This document shows positions 1 to 5,206 of a DNA stretch of 5,206 nt, piece by piece. Source of the DNA: JAEWSN01 sp038249175. GTDB lineage: Bacteria; Bacillota; Clostridia; DSM-8532. Location of the stretch: positions 1-5,206 of the forward strand of contig JBBRWP010000233.1 in NCBI GenBank assembly GCA_038249175.1. The letters run 5' to 3'. A model generated the notes under the pieces. That model was given only the letters and a program-made list of their open reading frames with translations, ran no database searches and was not told the DNA's origin. Position 1 is the first letter of the stretch. Each line of letters starts with the position of its first letter. The translations under genes were made by a program, and so were the position numbers.

Positions 1-38
1 CAGTGAATGCCCAATGCGGGAAAAGCAATAAAGTTCAT
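1..38 (-). CDS. Start of a coupled downstream gene, possibly prolipoprotein diacylglyceryl transferase (partial)
   Basis: Only the first 12 codons are in the window, reading MNFIAFPALGIH, and the frame is open at the edge (next codon begins TG). The ATG at 38-36 overlaps the ymfH stop codon as ATGA, and a GGAGG site lies 7 nt upstream inside the ymfH coding region. This is good evidence for a translated, coupled gene. The pattern IxFPxLGI at the extreme N-terminus resembles the start of many clostridial Lgt proteins, the membrane enzymes that transfer diacylglyceryl from phosphatidylglycerol to lipoprotein signal cysteines. From memory, lgt follows an M16 peptidase pair in some Clostridia. 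Twelve residues cannot prove a family, so the start is well supported but the identity is an inference. Confidence 0.5.
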   Translation of the reverse strand, partial: MNFIAFPALGIH

Positions 39-1420
39 CCTTCTTCCTCCGTTTCATCCTCTGAGGGCTTTTCGTTCTCTGTCGGCATTTCATTCTCTGT
101 CGGCATTTCATTCTCTGTCAGTATTTCATCCTCTGAGGACTTTTCGTTATTTGGCACTACCAGAGACAGCGCAGTCGGCTTAGTCAGGACATCCCGAACG
201 ACCGCATTCACTTCTGTCAAGGTCATCGTTTGGTAAATTTCTGCCAAATCAAAAGGAGATGCGTCCGCAAATGACATTTCAACCAGCTCTCTGGCCAACA
301 TCTCAGAAGAGTTCAAGCTTTTTATGAATTGGCCTTCATGGGCGCGACGCACCCGGCTGTAGGCTTCTTCATCCAGACCCTGCTCCACCAGCAAGGCAAG
401 GGCATCTTTGAGGGCTTGCACGGTTTTATCCGGATCCGGGCTTTGCCCGCCAAAGGCCACAAAGCCAAAGGCCGGTTCCAGCATCACTTCGGTACCAAAA
501 GACTCGTTGATCAGCCCTTCCTCATACAGCCAGTTATACAGCACAGAACTGCGGCCAGCCAAACCGTCCAGGGCAATCTCCAATGCAATTTTTCTGCGTT
601 GCAAGGCCAACCCGGAACACCGAAAATCATCCCGAATCCCCAAAAGGAAGGAAGGCATAGAAATAGCAAACTTCTGCTCTATGCGGTCTATGATGTAGCC
701 GGCAACTTCTGCCGGATACTGCTTTTGAATGCGCCCGCGAGGCTCCTGCTGTGTAATGGCGGCATCCACAAGGGCAACCACTTCTTCAGGAAGAACATCC
801 CCCACCACGGCCACCGCCATGTTGGATGGGTTATAAAAAGTTTCCCAGCAATCCATCAGAAGCTCTTTCGAAATGCCAGCGATAGACTCCACCGTTCCTG
901 CAATATCAATGCGCACCGGGTGTTCGGCATACAGACAAGTTAAAAGGTTAAAAAAGACGCGCCAATCGGCATTGTCATCGTACATGCGAATTTCCTGACC
1001 AATAATCCCCTTTTCTTTTTCCACGTTTTCGTCTGTCAAAAAAGGATGTTGCACAAAGTGCAGAAGCAGGTTAAAGTTTTCTTCAAACCGTTCTGTGCAA
1101 GTGAAATGGTAAGCCGTTTCATGAAAAGAGGTAAACGCATTCGGTGAAGCCCCCAAAAGTGAAAACTTTTCCAACACATTCATATCCGGCTGTTCAAACA
1201 ATTTATGTTCCAAAAAATGGGCAATGCCATCCGGCACGATTGTATCTTCTACAGCACCCGGTTTGCGAAACTGCCTATCCACCGATCCGTAGCTCGTGGC
1301 AAAAATGGCGGTCTTTTTTTGATAGCCTTCTTTTTTTACAATATAAACATCCAATCCGCTAGCGTGTCTATAAGTAAACAGTTCTTCTCCCAAGCGGCTG
1401 AATTCTTTTCGTTCCAGCAT
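35..1420 (-). CDS. ymfH: M16 family zinc metallopeptidase subunit, YmfH-like
   Basis: A 461-residue M16 (pitrilysin/insulinase) protein. The inverted zinc motif HFLEH is at residues 68-72 (H68, H72 as ligands, E71 as base). The distal zinc glutamate is probably E143 in GQEIRMYDD. The second half keeps the M16 fold, but its substrate-loop region (LYEEGLINESF, about 298-308) lacks the usual Arg/Tyr pair; that pair is present in the upstream partner. No signal peptide is seen, so it is probably cytoplasmic. Homologues of this family are called EF-P 5-aminopentanol modification-associated proteins after their B. subtilis gene neighbourhood; the true substrate is unknown to me. The start has GAGGTG 4 nt upstream. 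The last 40 residues are an unusual acidic tail of hexapeptide repeats. The gene is second in an operon with ymfF, and its stop overlaps the next ATG. Confidence 0.9.
   Translation of the reverse strand: MLERKEFSRLGEELFTYRHASGLDVYIVKKEGYQKKTAIFATSYGSVDRQFRKPGAVEDTIVPDGIAHFLEHKLFEQPDMNVLEKFSLLGASPNAFTSFHETAYHFTCTERFEENFNLLLHFVQHPFLTDENVEKEKGIIGQEIRMYDDNADWRVFFNLLTCLYAEHPVRIDIAGTVESIAGISKELLMDCWETFYNPSNMAVAVVGDVLPEEVVALVDAAITQQEPRGRIQKQYPAEVAGYIIDRIEQKFAISMPSFLLGIRDDFRCSGLALQRRKIALEIALDGLAGRSSVLYNWLYEEGLINESFGTEVMLEPAFGFVAFGGQSPDPDKTVQALKDALALLVEQGLDEEAYSRVRRAHEGQFIKSLNSSEMLARELVEMSFADASPFDLAEIYQTMTLTEVNAVVRDVLTKPTALSLVVPNNEKSSEDEILTENEMPTENEMPTENEKPSEDETEEEG
46..50 (-). promoter_or_regulatory. 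Ribosome binding site of the coupled gene, embedded in the ymfH coding end
   Basis: The minus strand reads GGAGGAAGAAGGATGAAC. GGAGG sits 7 nt before the ATG at 38-36 and is made by the ACG GAG GAA codons of the acidic C-terminus of YmfH. Spacing and sequence are near ideal, which decides the start of the downstream gene and implies translational coupling. Confidence 0.65.
53..142 (-). repeat. Five 18-bp in-frame tandem repeats encoding an acidic tail of YmfH
   Basis: On the plus strand the 18-bp unit (such as cattctctgtcggcattt) recurs. Translated on the minus strand, it gives five hexapeptides at residues 427-456: KSSEDE, ILTENE, MPTENE, MPTENE and KPSEDE, followed by TEEEG and stop. The two central units are nearly identical in DNA and the outer ones have diverged. 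Because the unit is a multiple of three, gain or loss of copies changes tail length without breaking the frame. Confidence 0.9.
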
Positions 1421-1424
1421 GTTT

Positions 1425-1430
1425 CACCTC
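1425..1430 (-). promoter_or_regulatory. Ribosome binding site of ymfH
   Basis: The minus strand reads GAGGTGAAACATG, with GAGGTG 4 nt before the ATG at 1420-1418. It supports this start and shows that ymfH is translated from its own site across the gap after ymfF. Confidence 0.65.
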
Positions 1431-1449
1431 ATTCATTTTGATTGGTTTC

Positions 1450-1569
1450 TTAAAGCAATGATGTTTGTGCTGTTATTTCCGGCGCTGAAAGTTTCATAAT
1501 CAGATTTATACGCCGTGTGTCCTCGTCAAGTTCATGCAAAACTTGCTGAAAATGCTGCGCATTTTCAGA
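1450..1569 (-). other. In-frame open stretch following the ymfF stop
   Basis: This is most of the gap between ymfF and ymfH. The frame of ymfF continues for 39 sense codons after its TAA and ends at a TAA at 1452-1450. The translation looks fairly protein-like, with a helix-like part (ENAQHFQQVLHELDEDTRR) and then a segment LSAPEITAQ that echoes the true end of YmfF, LAPEMTMQ. It has no convincing start or ribosome binding site of its own. It may be a decayed or lost C-terminal extension, a partial duplication, or chance. Confidence 0.2.
1546..1568 (-). other. Perfect 10-bp hairpin directly after ymfF
   Basis: CTGAAAATGC, a 3-nt loop and GCATTTTCAG form a perfect inverted repeat that begins 1 nt after the ymfF stop codon. 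On the minus strand it is followed by CAAGTTTTGC, so there is only a weak, displaced T run. It could be a leaky terminator that lowers ymfH expression, or an mRNA-stabilising or processing hairpin within the operon. A full terminator is unlikely, because ymfH has no convincing promoter of its own. Confidence 0.6.
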
Positions 1570-2868
1570 TTATTCTTGCATTGTCATTTCCGGTGCTAAA
1601 AAATACACCGTATCGAGCGTAACTCCCTGTGCCACACGAACCACATCCTCAACCTTTACAAGGGCAACGTTTGCCGCCAACGCCTCTATCGTCGCCTCTA
1701 TGCCCAGGAAATGCTGGCCAAAAGAGTATTCAACAATGCCGTACTGGCTGTCCTGTGCGGATTTAAACGATGTAGCCAGAGAGCGCTGGGTTGACACGTA
1801 TTCATCTTCTGTAATGTTGCCTTTTTTCATATCCTCCAGTTGTTCCATAATAATTTGTTCCGCTTTTTCACGGTTTTCCGCTTCAATGCCGCTATTGATA
1901 AAGAGAAGACCTTTGTTGCGTTCCGGGCGGGAAGATGCGTAGTAGGCAAGGCTGGCTTTTTCCCGAACATTCTGGAACAGCTTGCTATGGAGATCACCGC
2001 CCAAAATGCCGTTATAAACCATAAGTGCCGGCCAGTCTACAGAAGTAGCCGCTACGTGGGTGCGCAAGCCCATACACAATTTGCCCTGGTTCACATCCAT
2101 TTTTTCGGTAACGGTTTGCACAGGTCTCCCCATGGGCGACGTACCCGATAAAACACTGACTGCCTGCGTCTTGCGCGGCAGTGCCTCAAAAAGTTCCATC
2201 CATTTTTCTGCATGTTCTTCCGGCAGCTCTCCTGAAAAATATACGTAAGCCGGGCGTTCAAAGACCAGTCGCCGCCACGCAGCCACCACATCTTCCACAC
2301 AAAGCGCAAGTGCTTCGGCTTCGTTTCCATCAGACGGGATGGCGTAAGCTTCGCCCTTACACATTTCTTCTGTGCAGCGCATGGATGCATAGTGTATTTT
2401 GTCATTCACGCGGCTTTTGATGCTGTCGATGAGGTTGGTCTTTTCCTGGGCAAAAAAATCAGTCCGAAACAAGCCGTCTTTCAAGACCGGCTTCGTCAGT
2501 ATTTCCATCAGTAACCTGGCAGAATCCAGAAATAAGGGCTCACCACCGCTGGCATAGCGGTCTGCCACATGCGAAATGCCCATGTGAACCACTTGCGTCT
2601 CGCCCTTTTTCATAACCTGATAGTCAAAAGATGCGCCATATAAGCCTTCCATTTTTCTTTCAAGGGCCAGGGCTGTGGGGTATTTTTCACACCCGCGTTT
2701 TAGCATGGCCGGCACCAAACTGTTCGCCGGAGCTGTCCGAGCGGTTAAGTCATCAATAAAAAAGACATCGGTTCGGGCTGTTTTGAATTTATCCGTGTGA
2801 ATCCGGTAAAAGCGGATGCCGTTCGTTTCACGGAGCAAACGAACATCTGCGGTTTGTTTGTAGGCCAT
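1570..2868 (-). CDS. ymfF: M16 family peptidase-like subunit lacking the zinc motif, YmfF-like
   Basis: A 432-residue M16-fold protein, the usual partner of YmfH. There is no HxxEH; the matching region reads SLVPAMLKRGCEKYP (about 50-64), so it should not bind the catalytic zinc. It keeps the M16 substrate-binding Arg/Tyr pair in VREKASLAYY (R302 and Y309), preceded by GGDLHSKLFQN. In known bacterial M16 heterodimers one chain carries zinc and the other the Arg/Tyr pair, which fits this pair. No signal peptide or membrane segment is seen. The start at 2868 (MAYKQTADVR) was chosen because GGAGGG lies just upstream; an in-frame ATG at 2901 lacks such a site and would sit about 5 nt from the predicted transcription start. 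It is the first gene of the operon, 149 bp before ymfH. Confidence 0.88.
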   Translation of the reverse strand: MAYKQTADVRLLRETNGIRFYRIHTDKFKTARTDVFFIDDLTARTAPANSLVPAMLKRGCEKYPTALALERKMEGLYGASFDYQVMKKGETQVVHMGISHVADRYASGGEPLFLDSARLLMEILTKPVLKDGLFRTDFFAQEKTNLIDSIKSRVNDKIHYASMRCTEEMCKGEAYAIPSDGNEAEALALCVEDVVAAWRRLVFERPAYVYFSGELPEEHAEKWMELFEALPRKTQAVSVLSGTSPMGRPVQTVTEKMDVNQGKLCMGLRTHVAATSVDWPALMVYNGILGGDLHSKLFQNVREKASLAYYASSRPERNKGLLFINSGIEAENREKAEQIIMEQLEDMKKGNITEDEYVSTQRSLATSFKSAQDSQYGIVEYSFGQHFLGIEATIEALAANVALVKVEDVVRVAQGVTLDTVYFLAPEMTMQE

Positions 2869-2871
2869 ATT

Positions 2872-2877
2872 CCCTCC
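2872..2877 (-). promoter_or_regulatory. Ribosome binding site of ymfF
   Basis: The minus strand reads ATTGGAGGGAATATGGCC. GGAGGG lies 3 nt before the ATG at 2868-2866 (4 nt if counted from GGAGG). The spacing is slightly short, but the match is strong and no comparable site precedes the alternative ATG at 2901. Confidence 0.7.
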
Positions 2878-2912
2878 AATAATGTGTCCATTTCGTAGCA
2901 CAATGCAAAAAC

Positions 2913-2921
2913 ATTATAGCA
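2913..2921 (-). promoter_or_regulatory. Extended -10 promoter of the ymfF-ymfH operon
   Basis: The minus strand reads TATGCTATAATGT: a perfect TATAAT with the TGN extension. No good -35 lies 16-18 bp upstream, as is usual for extended -10 promoters. Transcription should begin near 2906, giving a leader of roughly 38 nt to the ymfF ATG. Confidence 0.65.
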
Positions 2922-2924
2922 TAA

Positions 2925-2953
2925 TTGACGAATGAACGAGAATGGTCGATACT
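2925..2953 (+). promoter_or_regulatory. Sigma-70-type promoter of the diguanylate cyclase gene
   Basis: TTGACG (2925-2930, 5 of 6 consensus bases), a 17-bp spacer and GATACT (2948-2953, 4 of 6). Transcription should begin near 2960, giving a leader of about 29 nt before the GTG at 2989. Its -35 lies only 3 bp beyond the extended -10 element of the opposing promoter. Confidence 0.5.
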
Positions 2954-2976
2954 TGATAGAGAACCGCGAAAAAGAT

Positions 2977-2982
2977 GGAGGT
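2977..2982 (+). promoter_or_regulatory. Ribosome binding site fixing the GTG start of the diguanylate cyclase
   Basis: GGAGGT lies 6 nt before a GTG at 2989-2991. This decides the start against the in-frame ATG at 2932, which has no ribosome binding site and lies between the -35 and -10 elements of the predicted promoter. Confidence 0.75.
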
Positions 2983-2988
2983 AGTACC

Positions 2989-4197
2989 GTGTTTTTTCTT
3001 TCTTTGGACAATCAACTGCTTTTCCTTTTGCTGACCCTCTTTCCAGCGGCTTTGCTGTTGATGTCGCTGACATGGAACAGTGCAAGCAGCGATAAAAGAA
3101 TCCATGGCTTTTTACTCATCTCCCCCCTCCTGCTGGCGTTGCTTTCTTTTTTAAATGCCCCGGTTCACCACGACACGGCAGAATTCTTGCTGATGGGCGG
3201 CAGTTTGTCGTTGGTTGTGCTGATGGCTTTGGCAGAGTTTTTTCCTGGCTACACCAATAGCGCCAACCTGCTTGGTTTAATTGCCCTGGTTTCTCCCTTT
3301 CCATTTTTAATTGGTGCCGGAAGACTTTCTCTGCCCGTGTTCAAAGGCTTGACCCTCCCTGCCATGATGTTTGGTGGGGTTCTGTTGCTCATTGCATTGA
3401 TTTTGGCGGTGAAAAAAAAAGAAAGCCCCACGATCAGACGCATCCTTGGCGCTTTTTTTATCACTGGCGGCCTCCTGCTGTACTATGCCCGCCTTGATAA
3501 TGTACCCTTTGCTGTAGCACTTGTTTTTGTGGCTTTTGGTTTTATCTTAAGAACCGTTTCTATTTACGAGACAACCTATGTTCCCATGAGGCAGAAAGTT
3601 CTTGAATATGAAGCCGCACTGAATAAGGTGAACGCCAATGTCCACCATGAGGTCATTAAGCGGGTGGAATCGATAGAAAAATCCAACAAAGCCCTGTTGG
3701 AGCGTGCTCAAATAGATAGCATGACCGGGCTTTATGGAAAAACCGCAATTCTGACAAACGCAGAAATGATTTTGGCACGACGGAAGCAGGACCCCCTGTC
3801 TGTGGTGATGTTGGATATCGATTCATTTAAAACCATCAACGACACACAGGGCCACCCGATAGGCGATCGCTGCCTGATCTCCCTGGCTGCCATTGCAAAA
3901 GCCAGTTTTCGATCAAACGATGTCCTCGGTCGTTACGGCGGTGATGAGTTCACCATTATTCTACCCAGCGCTTCCCCTTCGATTGCCATTACGGCAGCTG
4001 AACGCTTCCGCGCCAACATCGAAAAGGACAGCAACCCCAAGTACACCGTTTCTGTAGGCGTTGCCACATATCCGCAGGATGGGGAAACGGTCAAAGATTT
4101 GATCAGTGCCGCCGACCAGGCTTTATACCGCTCCAAAACCGGCGGTAAAAACCAGGTAACACACTTTTCTGTAAAGAACACGGTGCGAAAGATGTAG
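2989..4197 (+). CDS. Membrane-bound diguanylate cyclase (7 hydrophobic segments + GGDEF)
   Basis: A 402-residue protein read from GTG. Seven hydrophobic segments fill the N-terminal half (about 10-29, 40-55, 63-85, 92-111, 121-141, 152-167 and 172-187). A charged, coiled-coil-like linker follows (about 199-241), then a GGDEF domain (about 243-392). The domain has MTGLYGK near its start, the metal-binding DIDSFKTIND (D276, D278), the signature GGDEF at 317-321 and ADQALYRSK near the end. All residues expected for making cyclic di-GMP from two GTP are present. The I-site RSND (308-311) stands exactly five residues before GGDEF, so product inhibition is likely. The membrane part presumably senses a signal, but I cannot assign it to a named sensor family. 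The gene is single and divergent from ymfF, with which it shares the promoter region. Confidence 0.9.
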   Translation: MFFLSLDNQLLFLLLTLFPAALLLMSLTWNSASSDKRIHGFLLISPLLLALLSFLNAPVHHDTAEFLLMGGSLSLVVLMALAEFFPGYTNSANLLGLIALVSPFPFLIGAGRLSLPVFKGLTLPAMMFGGVLLLIALILAVKKKESPTIRRILGAFFITGGLLLYYARLDNVPFAVALVFVAFGFILRTVSIYETTYVPMRQKVLEYEAALNKVNANVHHEVIKRVESIEKSNKALLERAQIDSMTGLYGKTAILTNAEMILARRKQDPLSVVMLDIDSFKTINDTQGHPIGDRCLISLAAIAKASFRSNDVLGRYGGDEFTIILPSASPSIAITAAERFRANIEKDSNPKYTVSVGVATYPQDGETVKDLISAADQALYRSKTGGKNQVTHFSVKNTVRKM

Positions 4198-4206
4198 GTT
4201 TGCGGC

Positions 4207-4245
4207 TGTGTACTTTAAAGCCAACAAACATATCTATCAAAAACG
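4207..4245 (+). repeat. 39-bp direct repeat, copy 1
   Basis: Begins TGTGTACTTTAAAGCCAACA and ends CTATCAAAAACG. It matches copy 2 at 37 of 39 positions, the differences being two C/T changes. It starts 9 bp after the diguanylate cyclase stop. It contains the 8-bp palindrome CTTTAAAG. Function unknown. Confidence 0.85.
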
Positions 4246-4279
4246 AGGGTATTCGATGGACTCTGAGCACCAATTGAAT

Positions 4280-4318
4280 TGTGTACTTTAAAGCCAATAA
4301 ACACATCTATCAAAAACG
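4280..4318 (+). repeat. 39-bp direct repeat, copy 2
   Basis: Second copy, 73 bp downstream of copy 1 with 34 bp between them. Its last bases (AAAAACG) overlap the T tract and first base of the predicted terminator on the minus strand. The flanks share only GGTATTC a little further on, so the duplication is essentially confined to the 39 bp. Confidence 0.85.
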
Positions 4319-4350
4319 GCACAGTGTGGTATTCCCACGGTTCCATTTTC
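4311..4350. terminator. Probable bidirectional terminator between the cyclase and ahcY genes
   Basis: Positions 4318-4344 fold into a 9-bp stem with two mismatches (GGCACAGTG against CACGGTTCC) and a 9-nt loop. On the minus strand it is followed at once by CGTTTTTG (4317-4310), and on the plus strand by ATTTTC (4345-4350). This suits two convergent genes ending here. The imperfect stem keeps confidence moderate, and it would work better for the minus strand. Confidence 0.45.
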
Positions 4351-4388
4351 AGTCTGCTTTATCTTCTGGAGCAAGTATCTTCCTGGCG

Positions 4389-4424
4389 GACACCTTAGAT
4401 TAGCGAATGCTAACCCAGCGTGTC
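4389..4424 (-). other. Long imperfect hairpin just after the ahcY stop
   Basis: On the ahcY transcript GACAC pairs with GTGTC; then, after a 2x2 internal loop, TGGGTTAGC pairs with GCTAATCTA (two G-U pairs) around an ATTC tetraloop. That is 14 pairs in all, starting 3 nt after the stop. No T tract follows, so it is more likely a 3'-end-protecting structure than a terminator. The plus-strand fold is weaker, which ties it to ahcY. Confidence 0.45.
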
Positions 4425-4427
4425 TGT

Positions 4428-5206
4428 CTATGCTCCCCACCCGTTCAGATATTTCTCTTGTTCCGGGGTAAGTTTGTCGATGCCAATCTTTAAGCTTTCC
4501 AGTTTCATTGCTGCTATTCGACTGTCAATGCTTTCCGGTATATTAAACACGCCGGGTTTTAAACTCTTGTGGTTTTGGACGATGTACAAGGCACTCAATG
4601 CCTGCACAGCAAAACTCATGTCCATGATTTCGGCCGGATGGCCATCACCACAAGCAAGGTTCACCAGCCGGCCTTCACCTAAAAGGTACAAACGGCGTCC
4701 ATCTGGCATCAGGTAGCCTTCAATATTTTTCCGGCTTTGTTCCACAGAAACAGCCATTTCAACAAGTTCCGGCACATAGACCTCTACATTGAAATGTCCG
4801 GCATTTGTCAGAATTGCCCCATCTTTCATCACGGCAAAATGCTCTTTATGAATAACACGCTCACAGCCCGTAATGGTCACAAATATGTCGCCTAATTTTG
4901 CAGCTTCCTGCATGGGCATCACAGAAAACCCATCCATAATGGCTTCAATGGCCTTCACCGGGTCTATTTCTGTTACAACAACCTTGGCACCAAGGCCCTT
5001 CGCACGCATCGCCACACCCTTGCCGCACCAGCCATAGCCTGCAACAACAACGGTTTTCCCGGCCACAATAAGGTTGGTGGTGTGGTCTATGGCATCGAAC
5101 ACGGACTGGCCTGTACCGTAACGGTTATCAAAGAGGTGCTTGCACATGGCGTCATTCACCGACATCATCGGAAAACGCAGCACCCCTTCTTTTTCCATGG
5201 ACTTCA
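4428..5206 (-). CDS. ahcY: S-adenosylhomocysteinase, C-terminal part (5' end outside window)
   Basis: 258 codons are visible, open to the right edge; full-length short-type enzymes are about 400-420 residues. The enzyme reversibly cleaves S-adenosylhomocysteine to adenosine and homocysteine with bound NAD+, relieving product inhibition of methyltransferases in the cytoplasm. Counting from the first visible Met (5198), VNDAMCKHLFDN carries the catalytic Lys20 and Asp24, GYGWCGKG (54-61) is the Rossmann dinucleotide loop, E77 in VTEIDP should bind the NAD ribose, and GHFNVEV and GDGHPAEIMDMSFA are family signatures. The C-terminus ends at LTPEQEKYLNGWGA and lacks the Lys/Tyr tail of the mammalian type. 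The visible Met is internal and not the true start, because the preceding codons (Lys-Ser) continue the family sequence. Confidence 0.95.
   Translation of the reverse strand, partial: KSMEKEGVLRFPMMSVNDAMCKHLFDNRYGTGQSVFDAIDHTTNLIVAGKTVVVAGYGWCGKGVAMRAKGLGAKVVVTEIDPVKAIEAIMDGFSVMPMQEAAKLGDIFVTITGCERVIHKEHFAVMKDGAILTNAGHFNVEVYVPELVEMAVSVEQSRKNIEGYLMPDGRRLYLLGEGRLVNLACGDGHPAEIMDMSFAVQALSALYIVQNHKSLKPGVFNIPESIDSRIAAMKLESLKIGIDKLTPEQEKYLNGWGA

Noticed and set aside
329..943. Plus-strand open frame of 204 codons inside ymfH
   Set aside because: It is antisense to a clear M16 gene, has no ribosome binding site, and its composition (rich in His, Pro and Arg) and lack of motifs mark it as a mirror of the real coding strand.
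1505..1529. Possible internal promoter for ymfH on the minus strand (TTGACG and TATAAA)
   Set aside because: The two boxes are only 13 bp apart, too short for a sigma-70-type promoter, and there is no TGN extension before TATAAA.
2869..2901. Longer start of ymfF at ATG 2901
   Set aside because: It has no Shine-Dalgarno sequence, lies about 5 nt from the predicted transcription start, and the added 11 residues translate the real ribosome binding site.
2932..2988. Longer start of the diguanylate cyclase at ATG 2932
   Set aside because: It has no ribosome binding site, adds a polar 19-residue leader before the first membrane segment, and lies within the predicted promoter. The GTG at 2989 has GGAGGT at good spacing.
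4198..4240. Hairpin GTTTG-GGCT / AGCC-CAAAC as terminator of the cyclase gene
   Set aside because: The stem has an asymmetric internal loop and an 11-nt loop, no T tract follows, and the pairing arm is not preserved around the second repeat copy.
4103..4306. Small minus-strand open frame across the direct repeats
   Set aside because: It overlaps the end of the cyclase gene, has no ribosome binding site or recognisable protein features, and its internal similarity merely reflects the DNA repeats.
4207..4318. Possible two-repeat CRISPR array (39-bp repeats, 34-bp spacer)
   Set aside because: The dimensions fit, but there are only two units, they differ at two positions, no third partial repeat is found, and no cas gene is present. 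A local or dispersed repeat is simpler.

Overview
The window looks like ordinary chromosomal DNA from a low-to-mid GC Gram-positive bacterium, most likely a member of the Clostridia. The evidence is GGAGG-type Shine-Dalgarno sites before every visible start, a TATAAT extended -10 promoter, a YmfF/YmfH-type M16 peptidase pair typical of Firmicutes, and a short-type S-adenosylhomocysteinase. The genus cannot be read from the sequence.

Layout. Positions 1-2868 hold a minus-strand operon read right to left: ymfF (M16-fold subunit without the zinc motif), a 149-bp gap with a perfect 10-bp hairpin, ymfH (zinc-bearing M16 subunit with an acidic hexapeptide-repeat tail), and the first 12 codons of a translationally coupled gene that resembles the start of Lgt (prolipoprotein diacylglyceryl transferase). 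Positions 2869-2988 are a divergent promoter region. Positions 2989-4197 (plus strand) encode a membrane-bound diguanylate cyclase with seven hydrophobic segments, a coiled-coil-like linker and an intact GGDEF domain with an inhibitory site. Positions 4198-4427 separate two convergent genes and hold two 39-bp direct repeats, a probable bidirectional terminator and a hairpin just after the next gene. Positions 4428-5206 (minus strand) are the C-terminal 258 codons of S-adenosylhomocysteinase (ahcY), whose 5' part lies outside the window.

How the genes work together. YmfF and YmfH have complementary active-site halves (Arg/Tyr pair in one, HxxEH zinc site in the other), so they should act as a heterodimer. 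The diguanylate cyclase gene shares a promoter region with this operon but has no evident functional link to it. AhcY belongs to the methyl cycle and is a convergent neighbour only.

I see no mobile element, CRISPR-Cas system, RNA gene or clearly novel multi-gene system. The most unusual details are the repeat-built acidic tail of YmfH, whose last codons also serve as the ribosome binding site of the next gene; the in-frame open stretch and hairpin after the ymfF stop; the direct repeat pair; and the interleaved divergent promoters.
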